The notes beneath the pieces were generated by a model. It had not been told where the DNA came from and made no database searches. It saw only the letters and a list, made by a program, of their open reading frames with translations. Positions 54,754 to 64,000 of a stretch of DNA of 64,000 nt are shown here, piece after piece. Source of the DNA: Ruegeria marina (lineage in GTDB: Bacteria; Pseudomonadota; Alphaproteobacteria; Rhodobacterales; Rhodobacteraceae). The position numbers and the translations under genes were made by a program. Position 1 is the stretch's first letter. Each line of letters opens with the position of its first letter. The stretch lies in assembly GCF_900101475.1 (NCBI RefSeq), contig NZ_FMZV01000009.1, positions 1 to 64,000 of the forward strand. Direction: 5' to 3'.

Positions 54754-55340
54754 TTTCGCGCCCGCCGGATATAGACGTAATAAGCCCCTTCGCCGCCGTG
54801 GCTGACATGGGCAGGCGTGACCTGTAGAACCGCCTGCGCCAGCGGCGGCAATGACAGCCATTGCGGCACCTGATGCCGCAGCACGCCACGAGGTGTGGGA
54901 ATCGGTCCGGGATCGTCCCGATCCTTACCCTTGCCGGTCACCACCAGCACCAGCCGCCGGCCCTGCGCCTGCGATGCGAGGATGAATCGCACCAGCGCGG
55001 GGTGGGCGGTATCGACCCGCATGCCATGCAGATCGAGCTTGCCTTCGGGTTTCAGCTTGCCGCGCCGCATCCGGGTATAGACCTTGGCATCCATCTGGAC
55101 CGGCGCATGTCCCAGACGGTCGGTGATCGATGGCGACAAGACGTGGCGCTGCGGCCTGGCGCGCGCGCTCTGGCCGATTTCGAACGGGTCCAGCGACATT
55201 GGCAGGGGTTTGGCGGGGTTCGGTTTCGGCAGCGGCTTGGGATGTGTCGAATCCATGCGTTCCGGGTGCAGCCTGTCAGCCTGCCGGACCACCTTGCGCC
55301 AGAGGTCCACCTCTTCCCTGGTCAGTTTCCGCCGGGTCAT
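54750..55340 (-). CDS. Smr-domain protein
   Basis: A 196-residue protein with a disordered proline-rich N-terminus (HPKPLPKPNPAKPLPMS) and a C-terminal Smr domain: KLDLHGMRVDTA (the LDxHG motif), LVLVVTGKGKDRDD (the TGKG motif) and VTPAHVSHGGEGAYYVYIRR. Smr domains are endonuclease-like, acting on nucleic acids or stalled ribosomes. It overlaps mltA by one base. Confidence 0.9.
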   Translation of the reverse strand: MTRRKLTREEVDLWRKVVRQADRLHPERMDSTHPKPLPKPNPAKPLPMSLDPFEIGQSARARPQRHVLSPSITDRLGHAPVQMDAKVYTRMRRGKLKPEGKLDLHGMRVDTAHPALVRFILASQAQGRRLVLVVTGKGKDRDDPGPIPTPRGVLRHQVPQWLSLPPLAQAVLQVTPAHVSHGGEGAYYVYIRRARN

Positions 55341-56380
55341 CAGAACCCGTCCGGCAACAGGGCATAGGCCCGTTGAATCGGCAGCAGCACGACCATGCGC
55401 CCGGTATCACGCAGGGTGCCGGCCGCCTGTCCGGCCGCATCGCCGGTGCCGAAGAAGATATCGGCCCGTTGCGAGCCCTTGATCGCCGACCCGGTGTCCT
55501 GCGCCACCATCAGGCGGCGCATCTTGCCCTGACCGTCCTTCTCGATCCAGACCGGTGCGCCAAGCGGCGTGTGGGCCGGGTCAACCGCGATCGAGCGCAG
55601 CGGCGTGACGGAGCGGTTCATCGCGCCCAGAGGCCCGCGATCGGCAGGCAGATGGCGAAGTTCGCGGAAAAAGACATAGGAAGGGTTGTGAAACAACAGT
55701 TCCTGACCGGCCTCGGGATTTCGGCGGACCCAGTTCTTGATCACTTCGGCACTGACCTGGTGTGCCGAATATATTCCGCGCCGGACCAGTTCCACCCCGA
55801 TCGAACGATAGGGGTGACCGTTGGCGCCGCCGTATCCGACGCGCAGGGTCTGGCCATCCGGCAGGCTTATCCGGCCCGAACCCTGGATCTGGAGAAAGAA
55901 GAGTTCGACCGGATCGTCGACCCAGGCAATTTCCAGCCCCCGGTTGTCCATCACGCCCGAGGTCAGGATCTGCCGACGGTCGAGCCAAGGGTTCGATTCG
56001 AGTGCCTCGGGCGGCATCTTGTACAGTGGATAACGGAACTGCGCTGAAGGAAACCGGGATCCGGTCAGTTCCGGCTCGAAATAACCCGTGAAAAGGCAAT
56101 CCTGACCGTCCTCGATCAGGACCGGGCGGAAGAACAGTTCAAAGAAGCCCCGCGCCGTGTCCGGTGTCTGTTCGCGGGCCACGGCACAGAGCGTTCGCCA
56201 GTCCGGATCATCGAACAAGTCACAGGTGTTGGTGAAAACCGAAAGGGCCGCGGCGTGATCGTCCGCGGCCCATCCATCCAGCATGTCGAAGGTGAGAATC
56301 GTATGCATCGTCTCCGCCGCTCCGGTGTGAGCGGTCAGGATGGCGCCTGCCAGAACTGCCGACCGGAGCGCGCCAATCAT
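55340..56380 (-). CDS. mltA: Membrane-bound lytic murein transglycosylase A
   Basis: A 346-residue exported enzyme that cleaves peptidoglycan between MurNAc and GlcNAc. A signal peptide (about 1-22) precedes the MltA domain with GYFEPELTGSRF and YGGANGHPYRSIG. The C-terminal 3D domain has the catalytic aspartates in MVAQDTGSAIKGSQRADIFF. No lipobox cysteine is evident, so it may be periplasmic. It overlaps the Tim44-like gene by 4 bases. Confidence 0.92.
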   Translation of the reverse strand: MIGALRSAVLAGAILTAHTGAAETMHTILTFDMLDGWAADDHAAALSVFTNTCDLFDDPDWRTLCAVAREQTPDTARGFFELFFRPVLIEDGQDCLFTGYFEPELTGSRFPSAQFRYPLYKMPPEALESNPWLDRRQILTSGVMDNRGLEIAWVDDPVELFFLQIQGSGRISLPDGQTLRVGYGGANGHPYRSIGVELVRRGIYSAHQVSAEVIKNWVRRNPEAGQELLFHNPSYVFFRELRHLPADRGPLGAMNRSVTPLRSIAVDPAHTPLGAPVWIEKDGQGKMRRLMVAQDTGSAIKGSQRADIFFGTGDAAGQAAGTLRDTGRMVVLLPIQRAYALLPDGF

Positions 56381-57033
56381 GCGTCCGTTGCGACAAGCAA
56401 CCAGTTGGGATCGTCGGTGCCCATGACGCGGGCAAAGGTCCAGACGTCCTTTTGACGTTTGACCGAGGTCGGGCTGCCCTCGACGATGTCGCCGCCACGG
56501 TCGCGGACGACCGAGGTCAGTTCGCCCACAAAACGCATGGTGATCTCGGCGCGGTTGCTGTCCTTGTCGAAATGCACGTCCTGAATGGCGGTTTCCCGCA
56601 CGCCAACGAATTCAGCCTCGATCGTCAGGCCCTGATCTTCGCGGGCGGCGACAACGCCGACGAAGGTTTCGAACACGTCCTCGGCCAGAAACGGTTCGAT
56701 TTCCTTCAGATTACCACGTTCGAAACCCATCACGATCATCTCGTAGGCCCCGCGGGCACCCTGAACGAAATCGCCGACGGAAAACGCCGGTTCGATGCGT
56801 TTCATTGCAGCCAGTTCCTGAGCTTGCGGGCTGTCTTCGGGAACATGATCGGTGATGTCGCGATCGGGTCCGCCCTCGATAACTTCGAAATCACGGCGGG
56901 TCCTGTTTTCGGGTTTCTGAGCCTCGGGCGGCTTTTCAAAACCTTCACGTGTACCCAGCACGCTCTTCAGGCGCAGAATCAGGAAAATCGCGATGCCGGC
57001 CAGCACAAGAAGCTGGATCAGGGGAGAATTCAT
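56377..57033 (-). CDS. Tim44-domain inner-membrane protein (TimA-like)
   Basis: A 218-residue protein with one N-terminal membrane segment (LIQLLVLAGIAIFLILRL), a charged linker and a Tim44-like domain (about 80-215) with FVQGARGAYEMIVMGFERG and VWTFARVMGTDDPNWLLVAT. Related to the mitochondrial import component Tim44; in bacteria it is thought to act in envelope assembly. It is the first gene of a three-gene unit with mltA and the Smr gene. Confidence 0.92.
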   Translation of the reverse strand: MNSPLIQLLVLAGIAIFLILRLKSVLGTREGFEKPPEAQKPENRTRRDFEVIEGGPDRDITDHVPEDSPQAQELAAMKRIEPAFSVGDFVQGARGAYEMIVMGFERGNLKEIEPFLAEDVFETFVGVVAAREDQGLTIEAEFVGVRETAIQDVHFDKDSNRAEITMRFVGELTSVVRDRGGDIVEGSPTSVKRQKDVWTFARVMGTDDPNWLLVATDA

Positions 57034-57141
57034 TATGTCCTCATCTCAGGCCAGAAACTTTGTAAGTTTCCCGTTCGGTCACTATGTAGGGAACCGATCC
57101 CGTCAAGTCCACAGCCGAGGTTAAGGGAAAGGAAAAGGCAA

Positions 57142-57648
57142 ATGTACCTGTTTCTGGCATTTCTGCTGGTTCCAATCATAGAAATCGCCCTGTTTATTCA
57201 GATTGGCGGCCTGATCGGGCTGTGGCCGACGCTTGCCATCGTGGTTCTGACCGCGGTTCTGGGAACTTGGCTGGTGCGGACACAAGGTCGCATGGCTCTC
57301 GCCCAGTTGCAGCGCGCCTTTTCTGATCTGGACGACCCGACCGAGCCTTTGGCGCATGGCGCGATGATCCTGTTTTCCGGGGCGCTGCTGCTGACCCCCG
57401 GGTTCTTTACCGATGCGCTGGGGTTTGCCCTGCTGGTTCCGGCCGTGCGGGTGGCGGTATTCCGCTATCTGCGATCGCGCATCACGGTGACACAGTTCCA
57501 GATGGGACCGGGGGCAGGTTTCGGTGGCCCCAAAGGCACCTATGGCGGCAGTGGCGACGTGATAGATGGCGAATGGGAAGAAGCGCCGAAACCGCACCGG
57601 CGCGATAGCGGCCCGTCCGGCTGGGTCGAAGGGCCGGACCGCCATTGA
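57142..57648 (+). CDS. fxsA: FxsA family membrane protein
   Basis: A 168-residue inner-membrane protein: MYLFLAFLLVPIIEIALFIQ and two further membrane segments, GTWLVRTQGRMALAQLQRA and LLTPGFFTDALGFALLVPAVR are FxsA hallmarks. E. coli FxsA relieves F-plasmid exclusion of phage T7; its normal role is unknown. Start at 57142 with an AGGAAAAGG ribosome site. Confidence 0.93.
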   Translation: MYLFLAFLLVPIIEIALFIQIGGLIGLWPTLAIVVLTAVLGTWLVRTQGRMALAQLQRAFSDLDDPTEPLAHGAMILFSGALLLTPGFFTDALGFALLVPAVRVAVFRYLRSRITVTQFQMGPGAGFGGPKGTYGGSGDVIDGEWEEAPKPHRRDSGPSGWVEGPDRH

Positions 57649-57702
57649 GGTGGGGCAGCCAAGCTGCTAAGCAAAAGAAAAACCATATTTTGGAGGAACT
57701 CC

Positions 57703-58203
57703 ATGGCCGAAACCGACGCTGCCACCCCCCAGCAACCGCCGCAAATCCAGATGCGTGTTCTGGGCCAATTTATCCGGGACATGTCGTTCGAAAACGTCAT
57801 GGCCCAGCGCGGAGCATCCGGAGATGTTCAGCCGGACGTCAGCGTTCAGGTTTCGCTGGACGCCAAAAAGCGTTCGGCGGAAAACCAGTACGACGTTTCC
57901 ATCAAGCTGAACATCACCTCGAAGGCAAAAGGCATGGACGACGTTCTGTTCGTGTTGGAACTGGATTATTGCGGTATCTTCCATGTCGAGGGCGTACCGA
58001 ACGAGCAACTGCATCCCTTCCTGCTGATCGAATGCCCGCGGATGCTGTTCCCGTTCCTGCGTCGCATCGTCAGCGATGTGACCCGTGACGGCGGTTACCC
58101 GCCGCTGAACCTGGACAACATCGATTTCATGGCGCTCTACCGCAACGAACTGGCGCGTCAGCAAGCCGCCGCACAATCGCAAAAACAGCAGGCCGATGCC
58201 TGA
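57703..58203 (+). CDS. secB: Protein-export chaperone SecB
   Basis: A 166-residue chaperone that keeps preproteins unfolded for SecA. Typical segments are QIQMRVLGQFIRDMSFEN, VSLDAKKR, FHVEGVPNEQLHPFLLIECP and LFPFLRRIVSDVTRDGGYPP; it ends in a Q/A-rich tail. RBS GGAGG at the right distance. Typical for the origin-proximal block. Confidence 0.96.
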   Translation: MAETDAATPQQPPQIQMRVLGQFIRDMSFENVMAQRGASGDVQPDVSVQVSLDAKKRSAENQYDVSIKLNITSKAKGMDDVLFVLELDYCGIFHVEGVPNEQLHPFLLIECPRMLFPFLRRIVSDVTRDGGYPPLNLDNIDFMALYRNELARQQAAAQSQKQQADA

Positions 58204-58227
58204 TCCTGTAAACGCGCCTGACCTGCG

Positions 58228-58950
58228 TCAGGCGCGTTTCCACAGCGCCTTTTCCCCCAGTTTTTCGACAAAAGCGTCATGCGCAGCGCGCTCGTCATCG
58301 GTGATACGCGGCGGCAAAGCGGTCGGCCGCGGATGCGGGCGCCAGCTCTCGATCGTACCTGCACCGCTGCTGACGACGGCGGACAGGCCGAAATCCGGCT
58401 GCTTTCCCCCGATCAGTTCCAGATAGACTTCGGCTAGGATTTCCGAGTCGAGCAGCGCGCCGTGCAGCACCCGGTTCGAATTGTCGATCCCGAAGCGGCG
58501 GCAGAGCGCATCCAATGTCGCAGGTGAACCGGGAAAATTGCGCCGGGCGATGGCTAGCGTGTCAATGGCCCGCTCAAAGGGAATTTCCGGCAGGCCAATC
58601 CAGCGCAGTTCGGCATTGAGGAACTTCATGTCGAAGGCAGCGTTATGGATGACCAGTTTCGCATCGCCGATGAAATCGCGAAAGGTCTGGCCGATCAACG
58701 AAAACACGGGCTTGTCCTTGAGTGTCACCTGTCCGGGCTGCGGCTGTTGCGGCGGGTCCAGCAGATCGGGGCCGATGCCGTGGACGCCGAATGCCTCAGC
58801 CGGCATCATCCGTTGGGGGTTGATGTACTGGTGATAGGTTTCGCCGGTGGCGACATGGTTCCACAGTTCAATGGCCCCGATCTCGACAATTCGGTCGCCT
58901 GTTTCCGGATCGAAACCTGTTGTTTCCGTATCTAGAACAATCTCACGCAT
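58228..58950 (-). CDS. dnaQ: DNA polymerase III epsilon subunit
   Basis: A 240-residue 3'-5' proofreading exonuclease. Exo I VLDTETTG (Asp7, Glu9), Exo II HNAAFDMKFL and Exo III VLHGALLDSEI (H-x4-D) are intact, and the C-terminal part should hold the alpha-subunit binding site. Start at 58950, overlapping coaE by 8 bases. Confidence 0.96.
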   Translation of the reverse strand: MREIVLDTETTGFDPETGDRIVEIGAIELWNHVATGETYHQYINPQRMMPAEAFGVHGIGPDLLDPPQQPQPGQVTLKDKPVFSLIGQTFRDFIGDAKLVIHNAAFDMKFLNAELRWIGLPEIPFERAIDTLAIARRNFPGSPATLDALCRRFGIDNSNRVLHGALLDSEILAEVYLELIGGKQPDFGLSAVVSSGAGTIESWRPHPRPTALPPRITDDERAAHDAFVEKLGEKALWKRA

Positions 58951-59536
58951 CGCTTTGCCTTGCCCGTATCTGCCTGACCACATCCTGCACCTGTGCGCGG
59001 GCATGGTCCAGCGTGTCGGTGACGATGACGAAATCGGCGCGGGCGCATTTTTCGTCGTTGGGCATCTGCTTGGCGCGGATCTGTTCGAACTGCGCCTCGG
59101 TCATGGTGCCGCGCGCCATCACGCGGTCTTTTTGCACCTCGGGCGGAACCGAAACGCAAGCCACCGCATCCATCGCCGCATCGCCGCCGGTTTCGAACAA
59201 CAGCGGGATGTCAAAGACGAGGATGTCGGCGGTTGCGGTTTCACGGAACCGCGCGCGGTCCTGCGCCACAAGGGGATGTACGATGGATTCGATCCGTTTC
59301 AGCGCCGATGGGTCGGCCGCAATGATCGCCTTGAGCGCATCGCGGCTGACCGCGTCATTCAAAATGGCTTCGGGAAAAACGGCGCGCATGGGTTCGACCG
59401 CCGCGCCACCGGGCGCATAAAGCCGGTGCACTGCGGCGTCGGCATCCCAGAGCGCACATCCCTCTTCGACAAAAAGGCGCGCCGTGGTCGACTTGCCCAT
59501 GCCGATGGAGCCGGTCAGGCCAAGTAAAAATGTCAT
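58943..59536 (-). CDS. coaE: Dephospho-CoA kinase
   Basis: A 197-residue kinase for the last step of coenzyme A synthesis. The P-loop GLTGSIGMGKSTTARLF, WDADAAVHRLYAPG and DIPLLFETGGD are typical. It overlaps aroE by 4 bases and dnaQ by 8. Confidence 0.96.
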   Translation of the reverse strand: MTFLLGLTGSIGMGKSTTARLFVEEGCALWDADAAVHRLYAPGGAAVEPMRAVFPEAILNDAVSRDALKAIIAADPSALKRIESIVHPLVAQDRARFRETATADILVFDIPLLFETGGDAAMDAVACVSVPPEVQKDRVMARGTMTEAQFEQIRAKQMPNDEKCARADFVIVTDTLDHARAQVQDVVRQIRARQSDA

Positions 59537-60366
59537 CTGAGGGCGGCCGCCCGCGTTGCCGCATCGACCGTGGGCCGTTCCCCGAACCAGCGTTCAAAAC
59601 CAGGGACCGCCTGGTGCAGCAACATGCCCAAACCATCGACGGTGGTGCATCCCATCTCTTCGGCCGTGGCCAGAAGACGGGTCTTGAGCGGGGTATAAAC
59701 CAGGTCTGTCACCACGGCATCGGGGCGCAACCCGTCCAGCGGCACGCGCAGTTCGGGTTTGCCGACCATGCCGAGCGAGGTCGTGTTGACCACCAGTCGT
59801 GCGTCTTCGACCACGTTGCCGGCCTGCACCCAGTCGGCCACGGTCACACGCTGGCCGAAATCATCGCGCAGTTTCTCGGCGCGCGGGCGGGTGCGGTTCG
59901 TCACGATGATTTCCGGCACACCGGCCTCGGCCAGGGCCGAGATCACCGCCCGCGCCGCGCCGCCAGCGCCGAACACGACGGCCGGACCTGCCTTGGGATC
60001 CCAATCAGGGGCACCGCTGCGCAGGTTTTCGAGGAATCCGTATCCGTCTGTATTATCACCCAGAATGCGGCCGTCCTCGCGAAAAGTCAGCGTATTCACC
60101 GCTCCGATCAGGGTAGCCCTGTCGCTGATCTGGTCGACGCAGGACATCACCGCTTCCTTGTGCGGAATGGTGACATTGACACCCACGAAGCCAGCCTTGG
60201 GCAGGGTTCGGATCACCTGCGCCAGATCCTGCGGCGCGACATCCATCGGGATGTAATGGCCATTGATGCCATAGGTCTTGAGCCAGTGGCCATGCAGGCG
60301 TGGCGATTTCGAATGGGCGATCGGATGGCCGATCACCCCGGCCAATGGAATTCGGCTGTCCGTCAT
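59533..60366 (-). CDS. aroE: Shikimate dehydrogenase
   Basis: A 277-residue enzyme reducing 3-dehydroshikimate. Substrate residues in GHPIAHSKSPRLHGHWL and NVTIPHKEAV (catalytic Lys), the NADP loop VFGAGGAARAVI, and GLGMLLHQAVPGFERW are visible. It overlaps maf by 4 bases. Confidence 0.96.
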   Translation of the reverse strand: MTDSRIPLAGVIGHPIAHSKSPRLHGHWLKTYGINGHYIPMDVAPQDLAQVIRTLPKAGFVGVNVTIPHKEAVMSCVDQISDRATLIGAVNTLTFREDGRILGDNTDGYGFLENLRSGAPDWDPKAGPAVVFGAGGAARAVISALAEAGVPEIIVTNRTRPRAEKLRDDFGQRVTVADWVQAGNVVEDARLVVNTTSLGMVGKPELRVPLDGLRPDAVVTDLVYTPLKTRLLATAEEMGCTTVDGLGMLLHQAVPGFERWFGERPTVDAATRAAALR

Positions 60367-60962
60367 GTCTCGATCACCTCCCGCAACGCCAGAAAGTTGA
60401 GTAGTTCCAACATGGGGATACCCAAAACGTTAAAATAGTCGCCGTCAATGGCGGTGAAGAGACGAACACCCTCTTCCTCGAGCTTGTAGCCACCCACGGC
60501 GTGGCGGATGCTGTTCCAGTTACGGGCGACGTAACCCGTCAGGTAGGCGTCGGACAGTTCGCGCATTCGCAGACGCACTTGCCCGACGTGACGCCATATC
60601 GGCTGGCCGTCCTGATAGATGACCGCCGCGGAGAGCAGCATATGCCACTGGCCGCGCATCTCCTTGAGTTGCCCCAGCGCGGTATCCGGGCTGTCGGGCT
60701 TGGACAGCATCCTGCCTTTAAAGTCGAGCACCTGATCGCAGCCGATCACCAGGGCGCCGGGATGTTTGTCACTGACCTTGCGCGCCTTCAGCTCAGCCAG
60801 GGCGTCGGCGATGTCGCGCGGCGGGGCGCCCTCTGCAAGCAGCGCCGCTTTTACGGTTTCTTCATCGACCCGCGGCACGATCCGGGTAAACGGAATGGCG
60901 GCGTTTTCCAGCAACCGGGCCCGTATCTCGGAACCCGATGCCAGGATCAGGGGGACAGTCAT
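60363..60962 (-). CDS. maf: Maf-family nucleotide pyrophosphatase
   Basis: A 199-residue house-cleaning phosphatase that removes noncanonical nucleotides. Motifs LILASGSEIRARLLENA, PRVDEETVK, VIGCDQVLDF (metal Asp) and HAVGGYKLEEEGVRLF are present. The start at 60962 is supported by homology; the frame continues upstream into the candidate origin without similarity. First gene of maf-aroE-coaE-dnaQ. Confidence 0.94.
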   Translation of the reverse strand: MTVPLILASGSEIRARLLENAAIPFTRIVPRVDEETVKAALLAEGAPPRDIADALAELKARKVSDKHPGALVIGCDQVLDFKGRMLSKPDSPDTALGQLKEMRGQWHMLLSAAVIYQDGQPIWRHVGQVRLRMRELSDAYLTGYVARNWNSIRHAVGGYKLEEEGVRLFTAIDGDYFNVLGIPMLELLNFLALREVIET

Positions 60963-61373
60963 GTGGAAAACCCCGTGGGCAAGGCGTTGGTTTGACTTGC
61001 ATGGTTTTTCATTCTTTTCGGGTTGACACGCAACCCCATGGAGAACGCGAAAAACCCGCGGGAGTCGCCCGCGATCCATCCTTTCGGGACAAGGATAACT
61101 CGGGCCTGCGGGATAAACCGGGTTTTCCCAGCGGATCAACAGATGATCCTGTAATTTTCCACCTTGTCAGGTTTCAGGTAAATATCTGTTTAAATTCAAT
61201 TATTTTTATCTTCTCCACATCTGTATGAAAACCTGTCGCGCGTTTTTCACATTGGGGAAAAGGCCGGGATGGCGCAGTTATCCACGGGATCAGGGTTCCC
61301 TACAAAACCAACATCCTTTCTTCTTTTCTATATTTATGATTAGACCCGACCCGGCACACCGGAGCGAGACGAG
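60963..61373. other. Candidate chromosomal replication origin (oriC)
   Basis: A 411-bp noncoding gap between divergent maf and hemJ. It has several DnaA-box-like 9-mers: TGTGGAAAA (60962-60970, perfect in reverse), TTTTCCACC (61155-61163), TTCTCCACA (61211-61219), TTTTTCACA (61243-61251) and TTATCCACG (61278-61286). A markedly A+T-rich stretch at about 61170-61210 could unwind. The gene order around it (rho and mnmE on one side, maf-aroE-coaE-dnaQ-secB on the other) is the classical alphaproteobacterial origin neighbourhood. The call is inference without strand-skew analysis. Confidence 0.7.
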
Positions 61374-61823
61374 ATGGAAGACCTGCTGTTCGTGATCTAC
61401 CCCTGGGTCAAGTCCCTGCATATCATGGCGGTGATCAGCTGGATGGCCGGTTTATTCTACTTGCCTCGTCTGTTCGTCTATCACGTCGAAAAGGCCGGGA
61501 AGGTGCAGGATGCACCGGTGATATTCCAGGAGATGGAGGAGAAGCTGATCCGGGTGATCATGCGCCCGGCGATGGTGGTTTCCTGGGTCTGCGGCCTGAT
61601 CATGGTGGTCACGCCGGGTATCATCGACTGGGGCGCGGTCTGGCCCTGGGCCAAGGGCGTATCGGTGATCGGGATGACATGGTTTCATCACTGGCTGGGA
61701 CTGCGGCGCAAGGATTTCCTGATGGGCCGCAACCGTCTGACCGGCCGGCAGTACCGGATGATGAACGAGGTGCCGACGTTGTTGATGGTAGTGATCGTGC
61801 TGGCGGTGATCGTGAAATTCTGA
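61374..61823 (+). CDS. hemJ: Protoporphyrinogen oxidase HemJ
   Basis: A 149-residue membrane protein with four segments, oxidising protoporphyrinogen IX. SLHIMAVISWMAGLFYLPRLFVYHVE holds the conserved heme-ligand histidines, and WFHHWLGLRRKDFLMGRN and RMMNEVPTLLM follow. In these bacteria hemJ often occupies the place of hemE beside the origin. Confidence 0.93.
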   Translation: MEDLLFVIYPWVKSLHIMAVISWMAGLFYLPRLFVYHVEKAGKVQDAPVIFQEMEEKLIRVIMRPAMVVSWVCGLIMVVTPGIIDWGAVWPWAKGVSVIGMTWFHHWLGLRRKDFLMGRNRLTGRQYRMMNEVPTLLMVVIVLAVIVKF

Positions 61824-61947
61824 TCCCCCTTTGACTCTCGCCGCCAGCCGCCTTATCTAGGCCGCAAGCGCCCGTCCGGGCAGCCGTGCAATTCCCGATG
61901 CCAATTCCGTTTGAGCCGCTTCTGCAAGCGGCAGAGGACCGTATACG

Positions 61948-63219
61948 ATGACGATCGAATCCCTGAATCTTGCCGACCTCAAAGCCAAGAGCCCCAAGGA
62001 CCTTCTGGCCATGGCCGAGGATCTGGAGATCGAAAACGCCTCGACCATGCGCAAGGGCGAGATGATGTTCCAGATCCTGCGCGAACGCGCTGACGAGGGC
62101 TGGACCATCGGCGGGGATGGCGTGCTGGAAGTCCTTCAGGATGGCTTCGGGTTCCTGCGCTCGCCCGAGGCGAACTATCTGCCGGGTCCGGACGATATCT
62201 ATGTTTCGCCCGATATGATCCGCCAGTATTCACTGCGCACTGGCGACACGGTCGAGGGAGAGATCAAGGCGCCCGACGACAACGAGCGGTATTTCGCCCT
62301 GACCAATGTCACCAAGATCAACTTTGAAGACCCGGAAAAGGCGCGTCACAAGATCGCCTTTGACAACCTGACACCGCTCTATCCGGATGAGCGACTGAAG
62401 ATGGAGATCGAGGATCCGACCATCAAGGACCGCTCGGCCCGGGTCATCGATCTGGTCGCGCCGATCGGCAAGGGGCAGCGGTCGCTGATCGTGGCGCCGC
62501 CGCGGACCGGCAAGACGGTGATCCTGCAAAACATCGCGCATTCGATCGAGAAGAACCACCCCGAGTGCTATCTGATCGTTCTGTTGATCGACGAACGCCC
62601 CGAGGAAGTCACCGACATGCAGCGTTCGGTCAAGGGCGAGGTGGTATCCTCGACCTTTGACGAACCGGCGGCGCGTCACGTGGCAGTTTCGGAAATGGTG
62701 ATCGAAAAGGCCAAGCGCCTAGTCGAACATAAACGAGATGTTGTTATCCTTCTCGATTCGATCACAAGACTTGGTAGGGCATTCAACACCGTGGTGCCGT
62801 CCTCGGGCAAGGTTCTGACTGGTGGTGTGGACGCAAACGCGTTGCAACGACCCAAGCGCTTCTTTGGCGCCGCACGGAATATCGAGGAAGGCGGGTCGCT
62901 GACCATCATCGCAACCGCGCTGATCGACACCGGCAGCCGGATGGACGAGGTGATCTTTGAAGAGTTCAAGGGCACCGGCAACTCGGAAATCGTGCTGGAC
63001 CGCAAGATTGCCGACAAGCGGGTGTTCCCGGCCATCGACATCCTCAAGTCCGGCACCCGGAAAGAGGACCTGTTGGTCGAGAAGAGCGACCTGCAAAAGA
63101 CCTTTGTTCTGCGCCGCATCCTGAACCCGATGGGGACGACAGATGCGATCGAGTTCCTGTTGTCGAAGCTTAAACAGACCAAGACCAACGGCGAATTCTT
63201 CGATTCAATGAATACCTGA
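61948..63219 (+). CDS. rho: Transcription termination factor Rho
   Basis: A 423-residue hexameric RNA helicase. The N-terminal Rho_N ([22 protein letters not shown]) and cold-shock-like RNA-binding domains ([23 protein letters not shown]) precede the RecA-type core with Walker [11 protein letters not shown], Walker [17 protein letters not shown] and the Q/R-loop [20 protein letters not shown]. No insertion; standard length. Confidence 0.97.
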   Translation: MTIESLNLADLKAKSPKDLLAMAEDLEIENASTMRKGEMMFQILRERADEGWTIGGDGVLEVLQDGFGFLRSPEANYLPGPDDIYVSPDMIRQYSLRTGDTVEGEIKAPDDNERYFALTNVTKINFEDPEKARHKIAFDNLTPLYPDERLKMEIEDPTIKDRSARVIDLVAPIGKGQRSLIVAPPRTGKTVILQNIAHSIEKNHPECYLIVLLIDERPEEVTDMQRSVKGEVVSSTFDEPAARHVAVSEMVIEKAKRLVEHKRDVVILLDSITRLGRAFNTVVPSSGKVLTGGVDANALQRPKRFFGAARNIEEGGSLTIIATALIDTGSRMDEVIFEEFKGTGNSEIVLDRKIADKRVFPAIDILKSGTRKEDLLVEKSDLQKTFVLRRILNPMGTTDAIEFLLSKLKQTKTNGEFFDSMNT

Positions 63220-63249
63220 TCCGGTTCACATCGGGGTTAGGGGCTGGAG

Positions 63250-64000
63250 ATGGACACGATATTCGCCCTGGCCACCGCGCAGGGAAAGGCAGGCGTGGCG
63301 GTGATCCGCTTGTCCGGTTCGCTGTCGCACAAGGCTGCCGAAATATTGACGGGGTCCCCCGTGCCAGACAGGGGCATGGTTTTGCGCACCTTGCGTGATT
63401 CCAAAGGCCTTCGGCTGGATGATGGGGTTGTCTTGTCCTTTCGGGGACCGGCGAGTTTCACCGGCGAGGATGTTGTCGAATTCCAGATACACGGTAGCCT
63501 GGCGACGACCGAGGCTGTCCTGCGCTGCCTGGGGCAGTACGATGGGCTGCGTTTGGCTGAACCGGGGGAATTCACGCGGCGGGCTTTGGAAAACGGAAAA
63601 CTCGACTTGGCCCAGGTCGAAGGTCTTGCCGACCTGATCGACGCCGAAACCGAGGCGCAACGGAAACAGGCGCAGGCAGTTCTATCCGGTGCGCTTGGCC
63701 AACTTGCCGAAAGCTGGCGGCGAAAACTGATCCGCGCGGCCGCCTTGCTGGAGGCCGTGATCGACTTTGCCGACGAAGAAGTGCCTACAGACGTATCTCC
63801 CGAAGTACGGGACCTGCTGACCAGTGTCCGAGGGCAGTTGCAACGGGAAATCTCGGGGGTGCGCATTGCCGAGCGTATTCGGACGGGGTTCGAGGTTGCG
63901 ATCATCGGTCCACCGAATGCGGGGAAATCCACGCTTTTGAATGCTTTGGCAGGGCGCGAGGCGGCCCTGACTTCCGAAATTGCCGGTACGACACGGGATG
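63250..64000 (+). CDS. mnmE: tRNA modification GTPase MnmE (partial)
   Basis: The first 250 codons; the gene runs off the window. The N-terminal folate-binding domain ([52 protein letters not shown]) and the start of the G domain with P-loop [12 protein letters not shown] and [10 protein letters not shown] are visible. With MnmG it modifies U34 of tRNAs. Start at 63250 with an upstream GGGG site. Confidence 0.95.
   Translation, partial: MDTIFALATAQGKAGVAVIRLSGSLSHKAAEILTGSPVPDRGMVLRTLRDSKGLRLDDGVVLSFRGPASFTGEDVVEFQIHGSLATTEAVLRCLGQYDGLRLAEPGEFTRRALENGKLDLAQVEGLADLIDAETEAQRKQAQAVLSGALGQLAESWRRKLIRAAALLEAVIDFADEEVPTDVSPEVRDLLTSVRGQLQREISGVRIAERIRTGFEVAIIGPPNAGKSTLLNALAGREAALTSEIAGTTRD

Overview
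The window looks like a piece of an alphaproteobacterial chromosome of the Rhodobacterales (Roseobacter-group) type. Evidence for this is the high G+C content, the RegB/SenC/RegA redox cluster, the hemD-mitofilin-hemY cluster, the AddB/AddA pair behind murU/amgK/tsaE, and the block secB-dnaQ-coaE-aroE-maf | intergenic | hemJ-rho-mnmE that typically surrounds the chromosomal replication origin in this class.

Region 1 (1-1180): probable leader and promoter of an rRNA operon read leftwards off the window, then a stretch without recognisable genes. After it come fragments of tRNA-Thr and one intact tRNA-Thr(CGT).

Region 2 (about 1133-23765): a genomic island in the tRNA-Thr locus, bounded by a 46-bp direct repeat of the tRNA 3' part. 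It carries an HTH regulator, hsdM and hsdS, a PrrC-like anticodon nuclease gene, hsdR, an exonuclease I homologue, a primase-helicase, an excisionase-like protein and a tyrosine integrase. Further right are a nuclease-like DUF5655 protein, an HNH endonuclease with an alpha/beta hydrolase, a RelE/HTH toxin-antitoxin pair and a RES/Xre toxin-antitoxin pair. At the right edge is a four-gene ubiquitin-like conjugation operon: multi-ubiquitin protein, E2, JAB-E1 fusion and DUF6527 peptidase. This is a defence island combining type I restriction with a tRNA-cleaving backup and a bacterial ubiquitination-like system.

Region 3 (24015-57648): core genome. It runs hemY-mitofilin-hemD (minus) against tsaD-gpsA-YciI-EVE-DUF1761 (plus). 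Next are small genes and two apparent secreted-protein pseudogenes around ahcY, an HD hydrolase, a GT61 glycosyltransferase, regA/senC/regB and a PAS protein. The tsaE-amgK-murU-addB-addA operon and trxA follow, then a frameshifted methyltransferase, DUF1127, hslV-hslU with a lipoprotein hydrolase, a Smr-mltA-Tim44 operon, and fxsA.

Region 4 (57703-64000): secB, dnaQ-coaE-aroE-maf (minus), a 411-bp A+T-rich intergenic region with several DnaA-box-like sequences (candidate oriC), then hemJ, rho and the start of mnmE.

Functions come from reading protein motifs by eye. No database search was run.
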